Shown one piece after another: positions 1 to 6,943 of a stretch of 10,048 bases of DNA. The position numbers and the translations under genes were made by a program. This stretch comes from Echinostoma caproni (lineage: Eukaryota; Platyhelminthes; Trematoda; Plagiorchiida; Echinostomatidae). The stretch's first letter is position 1, and each line of letters begins with the position of its first letter. The notes below the pieces were generated by a model. It ran no database searches. It was not told where the DNA came from and worked only from the letters and a program-made list of their open reading frames with translations. Location of the stretch: positions 1-10,048 of the forward strand of contig UZAN01054825.1 in NCBI GenBank assembly GCA_900618425.1, written 5' to 3'.

Positions 1-410
1 GCAGAAGCACTGGACCACAATGGCACTTATTCGCAATGTCCCACGAGAACGAGACGCGAGGAAAAGGCCACAGGAACGGTAGTAGGCAGTAATTCGTTTA
101 TTGGAACAAATGAAAGTGAATAAATAATACGTACAAAGGGAGATTATTGGCTATCTGGGCTTCCACCAATGGGATTGCAGTACTGCTTGCATAATCTTGC
201 TTCTGTCTGCATTGTCTTGGATTGGCTGGCACCATCCGCCAATGACGTGTATTCAGAAGCCATGCACGTGTCGTTGACGTCAGTATTCAAACTTGATTGA
301 TCGCCAATGTCCTGAAACTGTAACGCGTCGCTCCAGAGTAGGCGCTATCGTGTAGGCCTGGACTATCACAGATAGAGAGAGAGCTTTAATAATAACTCGT
401 TCAAAAGTCT
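1..410. other. Unassigned non-coding DNA at the left edge
   Basis: I see no coding frame, RNA gene or recognisable transposon core here. The notable content is a cluster of transcription-factor-like motifs at 146-308, listed separately, and a short GA run near 371-382. The stretch could be a promoter-like region, a diverged LTR or 5' UTR of a mobile element, or plain intergenic DNA. The sequence alone does not decide. Confidence 0.5.
146..308. promoter_or_regulatory. CCAAT / E-box / CRE motif cluster
   Basis: Seen directly: ATTGGC at 146-151 and 221-226 (inverted CCAAT boxes), CCAAT at 166-170, GCCAAT at 238-243 and 303-308, the half-CRE TGACGTG at 243-249, the E-box CACGTG at 265-270 and the perfect CRE palindrome TGACGTCA at 275-282. 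A further ATTGG lies at 100-104. In animals CCAAT boxes bind NF-Y and TGACGTCA binds CREB/ATF proteins, and the two often occur together in core promoters. That this is an active promoter is inference: no transcription start or downstream gene was recognised. A decayed LTR is the main alternative. Confidence 0.25.
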
Positions 411-419
411 TAAGTAGTG

Positions 420-450
420 CTGAAAATGAAGCGTTAGGTCGAAACTTATC
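420..450 (+). other. CTGA...GTCGAAAC motif, possible retroelement 3'-end / hammerhead-like relic
   Basis: The strand reads CTGA, then ATGAAGCG, then AGGTCGAAAC within about 30 bases. CTGA(N)GA ... GAAAC is the skeleton of hammerhead ribozymes, which are known from Penelope-like elements. Here the CUGANGA box is disturbed, no convincing stem II forms, and no GUH cleavage triplet follows GAAAC. It may be a degraded end of such an element or chance. A similar motif lies on the opposite strand at 871-911. Confidence 0.15.
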
Positions 451-540
451 CTATTCTTTTTAGGTACTGGAGTGATGTGAACATCATGTCTAACTTCTGA
501 CAGACATGTATTTACTGGAATGTTCCTCTTCTGTGCCGGT

Positions 541-715
541 GATGGTCAAGTGGCTAGGTCACTAAATTGTTACCCGGAAGTCCCGGGTTCGAACCGCTTC
601 ACTGACACGCCCACATTCCCCATATCTGTATTTCCCCGGAGGTAGCCTTTGTGTGGCCTTGACCCCCTTCCTGAAAGTTGACTTTACATTTGTATTTCCA
701 ATAAATATATTTCGG
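541..715 (+). mobile_element. tRNA-derived SINE, head A
   Basis: An internal RNA polymerase III promoter is visible. The A box TGGTCAAGTGG at 543-553 fits TRGYNNARNGG, and a B box GGTTCGAACC lies at 586-595 inside a TCCCGGGTTCGAACC T-arm-like context. The A-to-B distance of about 33 bp between boxes is typical of a tRNA. No acceptor stem closes around it, so this is not a tRNA gene. A tRNA-unrelated body follows (CCCACATTCCCC, a CTGTATTTCC stretch) and the sequence runs into TTTGTATTTCCAATAAATATAT near 690-713, a plausible 3' tail. The 3' limit is approximate and no target-site duplication was found. The body differs from the other two SINE heads in the window, so it is a separate family or subfamily. 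Confidence 0.6.
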
Positions 716-996
716 ACAAACCGGGGGCGAAGACTATCCATAAGGAAGTTTCAAGCATAGGACCTAAACAGCTCACAGAGGAGAAACACAATATTCCATG
801 ATAGACTCTTCAAGTGTAGAGGTAATAAAGGATTGTAGGATAATGAAACTAAATAAAACACAGCATTGGTGACAAAGTTTTGACCCTATTGGAAGGCCCT
901 TCGTAAGTCAGGTAATCGTTTAATCTCACGTTATAAGCAATCATAAGGCGATAGGATGATGATATCTTATAGAGCTCGAATGTTATTCGAACATAC

Positions 997-998
<2 letters not shown>
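716..998. other. Unassigned AT-rich spacer
   Basis: No coding frame or element core is recognised. It contains the minus-strand motif at 871-911 and a small inverted repeat, TCGAAT (976-981) against ATTCGA (985-990) with a three-base loop, just before the GT microsatellite. Confidence 0.5.
871..911 (-). other. Minus-strand hammerhead-like / Penelope 3'-end-like motif
   Basis: Read on the minus strand: CTGA, a short interruption (CTTA), CGAAGGGCC, a spacer, GGGTC, AAAAC, TTT, GTC. This resembles CUGANGA - stem II - GAAAC - short loop - GUC, the order of a minimal type I hammerhead as found in Penelope-like elements. Against it: four extra bases split the first core box, G12 is A, stem II is only about four pairs including a wobble, and stem I is poor. 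If real, it is a dead copy. The alternative is chance resemblance. Confidence 0.2.

Positions 999-1028
<30 letters not shown>
999..1028. repeat. (GT)15 dinucleotide microsatellite
   Basis: Fifteen uninterrupted GT units. Alternating purine-pyrimidine runs of this length can adopt Z-DNA and are usually polymorphic in length. The open frames across it, reading Val-Cys or Thr-His repeats, are artefacts. Confidence 0.97.
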
Positions 1029-1030
<2 letters not shown>

Positions 1031-1049
1031 GTGATCGTTCGACAAAAAA

Positions 1050-1238
1050 CAACGTTCACGGACAGAGGAGCGCACGCAGGAGCACTTTCTCACGTTGCGT
1101 AAACTTCACTCACTTGGTTTTCCGTTCGTCTCGCGGTGATCAGCAACGCTCTGGAATTCTCTTCCAGCGACTATGGCAGATGAGACGACCTACGCTGTTT
1201 TCAAGCTGCGTCTGGATGAGCACCTCAAGAGGCTATAG
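1050..1238 (+). pseudogene. LINE (CR1/Jockey-type) reverse transcriptase, C-terminal fragment
   Basis: From 1152 the frame reads WNSLPATM, then TTYAVFKLRLDEHLKRL and a TAG at 1236-1238. A Trp-Asn-Ser-Leu-Pro box, then a Phe-Lys-x-Arg-Leu-Asp box and a stop shortly after, is the usual end of ORF2 in CR1- and Jockey-like non-LTR retrotransposons. Upstream, in another frame, RRSTFSRCVNFTHLVFRSSR (about 1072-1131) fits the preceding segment of that C-terminus. The two parts are joined by small insertions near 1134-1150, so the gene is frameshifted. The polymerase core and endonuclease are absent, as expected for a 5'-truncated LINE copy. The family differs from the LINE at 7850-8698, whose C-terminus has other residues between the same landmarks. 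Confidence 0.7.
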
Positions 1239-1600
1239 AGGGATGATCACATGTGATCGGACCTGCGACCGAATGGCGACGGGGCCTACACGGGTATCCT
1301 GCCTTCTACCATCAAGACTGAAGACTTCCTACTTCAGTTTTGTAAAAGATTGCCTTGCCATGGCAACTGATCAGTTGATGTGACCAACCCGTCTCTGACA
1401 CCCCGGACACACGACCACTGGTCATTGTTGTCTGTGCTTGTTCATACGACCTTTGACCCTTGTCTGGTCTATTCCCGTTTTGTTTTTCGTCTCGTCAATG
1501 TGTCGGATACAGGCTGAGGTACTTTCGTCGTTATTTGACCTTGAATGTCAATGTACTTTTGCATCTGCCTGATTGACTTGGAATGAATAAAACAAAGAAT
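1239..1600 (+). mobile_element. Probable 3' UTR of the LINE fragment
   Basis: This stretch directly follows the LINE stop codon, has no coding frame of its own, and ends near a polyadenylation signal (AATAAA, 1586-1591) followed by an A-rich run. Assigning it to the LINE is inference from position. The exact 3' end is unclear because there is no clean poly(A) or microsatellite tail. Confidence 0.4.
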
Positions 1601-1965
1601 TTATATTATCCTATTTCCCTGGCATGTTTACATACTTTGTTCACAGCTTCTTCGACCGGGACATTTGTGACGTGATATGACCCTCCCTCCCCCTCCCTAG
1701 TTCACCACATTCACCACATCGTTTGGTCCAGTTCTCCCCATATCAAATTTTCTCATCTTACTTGACCTCAACCCCTCGACCAAACACAAATCACTCGACT
1801 CACTTGTCCAACACTTTGTTCAAACACTGTTCATTTCAACTCTTATGCTTCTGCGTTTCACATGATCATATAAATGTGCGTTTACAGCTGAATGAGAGCA
1901 TGCGAAATTGATGGCCTATAACAATTCTGCCCACATATGTCTTCTGTTGTTGATGAAATGAATAA
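1601..1965. other. Pyrimidine-rich unassigned spacer
   Basis: No gene is recognised. The plus strand is rich in C and T and includes the C-tracts at 1681-1697 (listed separately) and a 9-bp tandem duplication of TTCACCACA at 1701-1709 and 1710-1718. It lies immediately upstream of the Penelope-like coding region and may include its 5' flank, but no boundary can be placed. Confidence 0.4.
1681..1697 (-). other. G-quadruplex motif
   Basis: The minus strand reads GGGAGGGGGAGGGAGGG preceded by A. These are four G-tracts of three or more with single-base loops, the arrangement expected to give a very stable parallel quadruplex. It lies about 270 bp upstream of the Penelope-like reading frame on the opposite strand. 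Any regulatory role is speculative. Confidence 0.6.
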
Positions 1966-3375
1966 AGGGGAAAAGGATGTTTTACATATTTCAAGGAGAA
2001 CCTCCCAGCTCATGTGGTCAAACGTTTGCATATACTGTTGAACATCCGTCGTCGTGTATCTCGTGAAACCGCTCGTGCCGAATTTCTGTGGAATTCTTTG
2101 CACAGTGACATGTTTCCTCGTCAGTTTACGAAATCTCTTCTCCGGAATAAAGTACCACTTAATCGAAGGAACCTTATGCGTTTAACGAAGCTCCACTTGT
2201 AACATACTGTTGAAACACTCAACCAACTCAGACAGAAAATTTCCTATATGTACGGCATTTTGGATAGTCTCAGCCTTGTGTGTCGAATCAAATTCCATAA
2301 ATTCAGCCGCGAACTGCAGTGCCGATGTTGGAGTGAGTTACTCAAAGATCTATCAAAGTCGTTATCAGAGGCAGTTACCACAGATGAGTTTCCAAAAGAA
2401 CCCAGAAGGTACGTCCATAATTTATCGCACTTTGCATTGAATCGACTGCAACTGGAAGCTTTATCACTGGGTTTCAATTTTTGTGTACCCAATAAGAAGC
2501 TTCAGAGTTTCGAAGAAGATGCAAAGTTTGAGGACCTTGCAGACCAGTTAAAAGAATTAATACCATGTATAACTGAATCAGGAAGTTGGTTAGAAGCTAG
2601 ACTTTTAGACTGGGCTCACCAGTTACGTGTTTCCCAAACGTGCCATCATAACCTACTGTCAAAAGATCATATTAATGCGATAAAAGAACTGAAACGGAAC
2701 AAGTCAGTTTTGCTTAAGAAGTCAGATAACAGTTCTGCAGTCGTCATTCTCAATAAGGAGGATTATGTCGAAAAGATGGAGGAAATACTGATGGATCACA
2801 CTCGTTTTCAACTTGATCCAAAAGCAAAAGACAAAACTGAAACTTTGGAGAAAAAAACAGTCTATGCTAGGTTAAAGCGACTCTGGAATAAAGGTGTGAT
2901 CGACACAAACACGTTCGTTAAACTGAGACCTCGGGGTTCGCATATAGCAAGAATGTACGGATTGTCGAAATTGCACAAACCGGGGATCGCATTACGACCA
3001 ATCTTATCACTGGTTAACTCTCCCCAATACAAACTTGTACAATGGTTGACGAAGCTGATTGCTCCAATTAGTACCAAACTGTGCAAGTTCGGACTGAAGG
3101 ATACATTTCAGTTAAAAGAAGCAATACCAGACGTTGATTACCGTAATTGTTTTCTCGCCTCTTACGATATTACTTCATTGTTCACAAATGTCCCGGTCGA
3201 GGAAGCTGTGGACGAAGTATGTAAACATGCCAGTGAAATAGGTTTCCTCGCCAGTTATATCATCCTGCTGAAATCTGTTTTTTTTTTATTCTGTGTGCTG
3301 AAATTTGTGAGGTAAATTTCGTTTAGGTAAACTTTACAACGGGACCATTTCTCAGTACCACAGTTCACGTTTAGT
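1966..3375 (+). pseudogene. Penelope-like element reverse transcriptase, broken and truncated
   Basis: Penelope-like elements encode a reverse transcriptase, usually fused to a GIY-YIG nuclease. The frame opens after TAA at 1963, has one TAA at 2200-2202, and continues to TGAG/TAA at 3313-3315. The 2014-2199 part (FLWNSLHSDMFPRQFTK) fits the N-terminal domain. Counting from the ATG at 2248, recognisable blocks are NLSHFAL...LEALSLGFNFCVP (58-81), KKSDNSSAVVILNKEDY (157-173), RMYGLSKLHKPG (235-246), LRPILSLVNSPQYKLVQWL (249-267) and motif A, YDITSLFTNVPVEEA, with the catalytic Asp at 307. After a T10 run (3278-3287) the expected sequence continues in a second frame (ILCAEICEVNF), then a third (GKLYNGTISQ), and is lost near 3365. 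The second catalytic Asp box and the GIY-YIG domain are absent. It is a dead copy, though much of the coding frame is well kept. Confidence 0.88.
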
Positions 3376-4241
3376 CTAGAAAATATACGGTTTAAATACA
3401 TGGATTAGCGTTGATAATGGAATTATCCGTGAAAACGTTTATCTGCACCTCCTCTCCCTTGCGATGCGAACGTAATCTGGGCTGTCCCAGAGTAGCGAAG
3501 TAGACGGAGCTGGGCGACAGGATTTCGCCCGGGCTCATGTTCTCACCAATGAGGACGAGATGAGGCTTAGAGGGTAACGAAACGGCGATGGAGCGGCGAT
3601 ACGAATGATTGGTATTTGTATTTGTATTTGACTTGGGGCGACCGGGGCACAGGATTGCGAGGAGAAACTGATACAGGCTGTTCCTTTGTGAGTCGTGAAC
3701 CTCCGAGAGCCTCAGTATGGTCGGGGGTGGGTGTCTAGGGTTGCGGCTGGTCACCCTGTCCTTTGCACCCCGCGAACTGCTCCCATACGACCAAGCGACT
3801 CAAATAGCCTCTGCTGAGGAAGCCCTACTCACTGCCTTTTCGTGCTAGCAGAGATGTTTTTTCCACCAATGTGAGAGGACGAAAAGTCGACAACCGGGTT
3901 GGTGGACCACTGATAGTTCACCTAGGGGAGTTGGCCAAAAACCCTGATTCGAAACCAACCAAAAGGAGACGTACGAACCAAACCCACACCTTTTCAGTTG
4001 TGGCCATGGTCACCGGCTCAATTTGGGCATCGAGGTGTATTGGGCACCTTGAACGTTTAACCCCGTCCAAAGGGCGTACAATCCGATCAACTGGACACCG
4101 GTCCCCAATGGATTGCGGTTTTCGCACACCGCCCCGCTGTTTTGCGGGTCAGGCTTTGGCTAGCCAAAGGCTCCGGTTGTGGATTCCTCAAAAGTATTCG
4201 CCGACCTTAGTCTAGGCAACCTGGCAGTTCTCAGCCCACAC
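3376..4241. other. Repeat-like GC-richer block, no assigned gene
   Basis: Open frames of about 115-120 codons exist on both strands but show no known domain. The minus-strand one is partly generated by a (TATTTG)3 run at 3613-3630. On the plus strand around 4030-4060 one frame reads VLGTLNV and then a stop. GT(W/L)NV followed by RT is the start of the endonuclease domain in RTE-type LINEs, so a decayed RTE-like 5' region is possible, but the match is too short to claim. The right end (4114-4172) has three consecutive hairpins. The block is probably interspersed repeat. Family unknown. Confidence 0.35.
4154..4169. repeat. Perfect 16-bp palindrome in a hairpin cluster
   Basis: CTTTGGCTAGCCAAAG is exactly self-complementary, and outside one mismatch the pairing continues for two more bases on each side (4151-4172). 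Just upstream lie CCCGC/GCGGG (4133-4137 and 4144-4148, six-base loop) and TGCG/CGCA (4114-4117 and 4123-4126, five-base loop). Confidence 0.8.
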
Positions 4242-4878
4242 GCAAATCATGAAACATTTTTCTATTTTATAAAGATTATTGTTTTAGAAATTGAACGCAA
4301 TGAGAGCCCTTTATCCTTTTCATCAAAATAGAAGGAAGAAAAATGTCGCGAGATGTGTGAACATTTCGTTTCATTTTCTCAACCTCTTAGTTAAAACAAA
4401 CAGCCACATATATAGCACATGGGATTAATCAATTATGGTGAACGAACGTGCATACAAGCATACAAAGATTACCAAATTTACAAGTATGAGGTCAACTCCA
4501 CGCGAAGTGGATTGATTGTATGAAAAACGTTTGTGCGCATAAGGTCGGGTGATGTAATCGAATAAGTAGTGCTTCACTAATTGTTAAAAGTTTAGCATTG
4601 CGATTACGTGAAAGTGGCTTTAAAGCCGATGCGGCGTCAATTGTGTGTTCTTGTTGTCATGAAATGTTTTACAACAGATGATCCTGGATTTCTTGTGATC
4701 ATTTGGCATCAATCATTGGTTGCGTCATCGATTTCACCAACCACTTCGTTATATGTGCTATATATATGTCTGTTTGTTTTAAGTCAGTGGCTGAGAAGAT
4801 TGAACGGAATATTTACACATCTCACGACTTTTGTCTTCTTTCTGCATTGATGAAAAATATTATTGTGCCATGATTTGC
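4242..4878. mobile_element. Foldback (long inverted-repeat) element, MITE-like
   Basis: The left arm (4242-4420) is the reverse complement of the right arm (4753-4878). The best block pairs 4318-4420 with 4753-4856 at roughly 80% by eye, including exact cores TTAAAACAAACAG, ATATATAGCACAT, GAGATGTGT and TTTCATCAA. The outer ends GCAAATCATG (4242-4251) and CATGATTTGC (4869-4878) match exactly. Between the outer end and the main block the left arm carries about 50 extra bases, so one arm has an insertion or the other a deletion. The central ~330 bp has no coding frame of note but holds a small hairpin, TCCAC-GCGAA-GTGGA near 4497-4511. No transposase is visible and no clear target duplication was found. 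A non-autonomous DNA element or an inverted duplication are the likely explanations. Confidence 0.75.
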
Positions 4879-4964
4879 TTGGCATACGGTCTGTCGTCAG
4901 ATGTGTAAAAATTATATGATAGATGGGTTTAGCTATATCGTGTAAATTCAAAATGAGAAACGGT

Positions 4965-5150
4965 CCGATCCGCTACCCGGTGTCCGAGTGGGTAGCATGC
5001 TCGCGTTCTACCCATGAGGTCCCGGGTTCGATCCTCACTTGGGTCGATGGCTTCGCACTGCTGATGAGACCCAACCAGGTCAAACACAGCTGTTCAGTGC
5101 TTCGCAGCTTTTCAGCTCACGCCTCAGTTGCACGATGAATTCATCATGTA
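4965..5150 (+). mobile_element. tRNA-derived SINE, head B, with hammerhead ribozyme (SM-alpha-like)
   Basis: A tRNA-like head carries an A-box-like TGTCCGAGTGG (4981-4991, one mismatch to consensus) and a B box GGTTCGATCC (5025-5034). A hammerhead ribozyme follows about 15 bp further on (5050-5105). A tRNA head followed directly by a hammerhead is the structure of the SM-alpha SINE family of schistosomes, so membership of a related family is a reasonable inference. The head lacks a tRNA acceptor stem, so it is not a tRNA gene. The 3' end is uncertain. A CTTTTC stretch at about 5108-5113 could be a weak polymerase III stop. Target duplications were not found. Confidence 0.75.
5050..5105 (+). 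ncRNA. Type I hammerhead ribozyme, catalytic G12 missing
   Basis: Stem I pairs GCACTG (5055-5060) with CAGTGC (5095-5100), extended past a symmetric TTC/TTC internal loop by GC (5050-5051) with GC (5104-5105). The core CTGATGA is exact at 5061-5067. Stem II is GACC (5068-5071) with GGTC (5078-5081), loop CAACCA. The second core box should be GAAAC but reads AAAC (5082-5085), so the position of G12 is missing. Short stem III pairs A5084-C5085 with G5092-T5093, and the cleavage triplet is GTT (5092-5094). In the hammerhead family G12 is the general base, so self-cleavage should be lost or severely reduced. Order, pairing and cleavage site otherwise fit a natural hammerhead. Confidence 0.72.
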
Positions 5151-5376
5151 AGCAAATCAAATCCTCCCTTACTCTCAAAGTCTTGATTTGTCTGGTAAAA
5201 GAACTGTACAAAACCAGTCCGGAAACTCAGATGACCGGAAATCACCCTAAATATCCTGAGAGAATCAATCAACTCCTAATCATTACGCGTGAATTCTCAC
5301 TTCCCGGAACCAATAAGACTGTTTAATTTCTGATAAAAAAACACCACATAAGAACAATGATATTTTTTAACATCAA
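5151..5376. other. Unassigned spacer between two SINEs
   Basis: No gene or repeat core is recognised. A short palindrome, GATGAATTCATC (5134-5145), sits at its left border and an A-rich run lies near 5334-5341, just before the next SINE. Confidence 0.4.
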
Positions 5377-5630
5377 TGGAGCGGTGGTTTAGTCGATGTC
5401 ACGGGCATGTTTTAGATCCTATGGTCCGGGGTTCGAGCGCCGAAATCGTTTTACCAACTTTGGTGGTAGGTAGCTTTTCTGTCATTCGGTTCAATAGCAC
5501 GCTTAATCTAGTGCGGGGCCTTATGTGGTTCGCCACTCCAATTCCCACAAGGCTTAGATTACCGGTTTTCATTACTAAACAGCAGGTCCTCGTGACCATG
5601 GGATTTTCTCAACAGTATATATGTGTGTGT
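5377..5630 (+). mobile_element. tRNA-derived SINE, head C
   Basis: ATGGAGCGGTGGTTTAGTCG begins a tRNA-like head: the A box TGGTTTAGTCG at 5385-5395 fits the TRGYNNARNNG consensus, and a B box GGTTCGAGC lies at 5430-5438 in the context CCGGGGTTCGAGC. Spacing is tRNA-like. There is no closing acceptor stem, so a tRNA gene is excluded. The body that follows (TTGGTGGTAGGTAGC, GCGGGGCCTTATGTGG) is unrelated to the bodies of the other two SINEs. The 3' limit, placed near the GTATATATGTGTGTGTTG stretch at about 5616-5633, is a guess. No hammerhead core is visible. Small open frames through it are incidental. Confidence 0.6.
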
Positions 5631-6717
5631 TGTAAAAAACAATATTTTGAGGTTTTTAGATCGATTTATTTGGTAGCTATCTATGCCTTAATGAGCCGCT
5701 GAAGGGGATGAAACTCACAGCTTTTGCGGTTGGATTTGGAGCAACTGTTTAGATTCTGTATGTGAACACAGCACACGAGTCAGTCGGATTTGGCCATGTA
5801 AACGGAAACGATGTAACGGTTACTAAAACCTCACCGGTAGTGAATGGTATTTCCAATCAAAATCGAATTTCGTACTTGTATTTATTTAGCCTATATAAAC
5901 AAATAATTTGACACTTTTGCGCGGCGATCATGATTACTATCTTTCGGGAATCCATTTGGTCGAACAGTGAAGAAGAAGATGTATGACGTAGGATGGTGGG
6001 ACAGATGTAGGCAGATCACTTCACACGATTCAGGTAGACTTCATTTTCAATATGTTGGCACCATCCCTGAACCCTGTTTCGTCCTGGGATAACCACACCG
6101 ATGAAGGCTAACTACTCAAAGCAGGTGACTGGTCAAAATGCACAACCAATCAAGATGATCGACAACAATTCGGTTAATCAATCATCGTGTATATGTATTA
6201 CTTTGACTTGATTCGTTCCTATGAATAATATGGTCAGGCAAATAAATTCCTACACACGAGAGGTATCGGTTGTATTCGGAATAGGAATCGCAATCGCATA
6301 GAGCGCGAACTCGGTATCGGACTGAAAATTCAGTGGATAAGGTAGAGTCAGATAGAACCAAGACATGTTGTGGATACAGTTAATTCTATTCGGAAAATTA
6401 TGTAAATAAGTATCACAAACACCAAACAATCACCGGTCGATTGTTTAACATCCAATCCATAATGATCTGATTCATTTGGTTCCTTTCTTGCATTCAGCAA
6501 ATCCGATTGATGCTACTTGGCACCACAGGATTGGTTGGGGAATCTATTTCCTGATTAACTGCCTGGAAACTGTATCGTGGTGCGTGCGTACTCGTTGCAC
6601 AATCACCACAGTATCATCAGTGGAAGAGTGTATAGCACTCATGTACCTCACTGATCCGAGTGGGGGAATTTTTACCGAATCTAACTATGGAAATTCTGAC
6701 AACCCATCTATAAGCAG
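5631..6717. other. Unassigned non-coding stretch
   Basis: I found no coding frame with recognisable content, no RNA gene and no repeat core. A 95-codon open frame at 6476-6763 has no family resemblance and is treated as chance. The minus strand at 6076-6084 reads GGACGAAAC, as in hammerheads, but lacks the partner core. Confidence 0.45.
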
Positions 6718-6824
6718 TTCTGCAAAACGCTCAAGAACAATTCAAGGTGGAGCACTGGGATGATCCTAGCTTACGGGAAAACGCCAGCCTCGGAGCGATG
6801 CTTCATAGTTTCTGGACAACTGTG
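6718..6824 (+). other. Candidate internal exon (unrecognised protein)
   Basis: The 107-bp segment follows a possible acceptor (CTATAAGCAG, AG at 6716-6717) and ends at the strong donor GTGAGT (6825-6830). The open phase reads LQNAQEQFKVEHWDDPSL and then RENASLGAMLHSFWTTV, which looks protein-like in composition but which I do not recognise. The same frame has a stop just upstream of the acceptor, as an exon would. It ends in phase 0. The acceptor has a poor pyrimidine tract, and an open stretch of this size can occur by chance. Confidence 0.25.
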
Positions 6825-6935
6825 GTGAGTCAACCCTCCCAGACGACGTCAACCAAGCGCCTGCGCGTTCCAGTTTCTGGACAACGAACCACAAGGCGAC
6901 CAATCAGAAGTTGTGCGTTTCAAACAGAAGCTGTA

Positions 6936-6943
6936 TGACGTCA
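6936..6943. promoter_or_regulatory. CRE palindrome TGACGTCA
   Basis: This is an exact CREB/ATF consensus octamer. A second lies at 7100-7107 and a third at 275-282. No adjacent promoter or gene is recognised, so function is unproven. Confidence 0.25.

Noticed and set aside
1003..1383. 126-codon plus-strand open frame through the GT repeat
   Set aside because: It starts at a GTG in the microsatellite and only partly follows the LINE C-terminus, leaving that frame after the frameshift near 1134. It is not a gene.
3392..3754. 120-codon minus-strand open frame
   Set aside because: There is no domain resemblance. Part of it is an Asn-Thr run from the (TATTTG)3 repeat, and the frame opens in repeat-like sequence.
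3871..4215. 114-codon plus-strand open frame
   Set aside because: It begins at GTG, has arginine-rich low-information content, no recognisable domain, and runs through the hairpin cluster.
541..5440. tRNA genes at the three B-box sites
   Set aside because: A and B boxes are present, but no acceptor stem closes any of them and each continues into a non-tRNA body, so they are SINE heads.
6076..6084. GGACGAAAC on the minus strand, as in hammerhead 3' cores
   Set aside because: No CUGANGA box lies at a suitable distance and the flanks do not form stem I, so only half a motif is present.
6476..6763. 95-codon plus-strand open frame
   Set aside because: There is no family resemblance, and it overlaps the candidate exon in another frame. 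Treated as chance.
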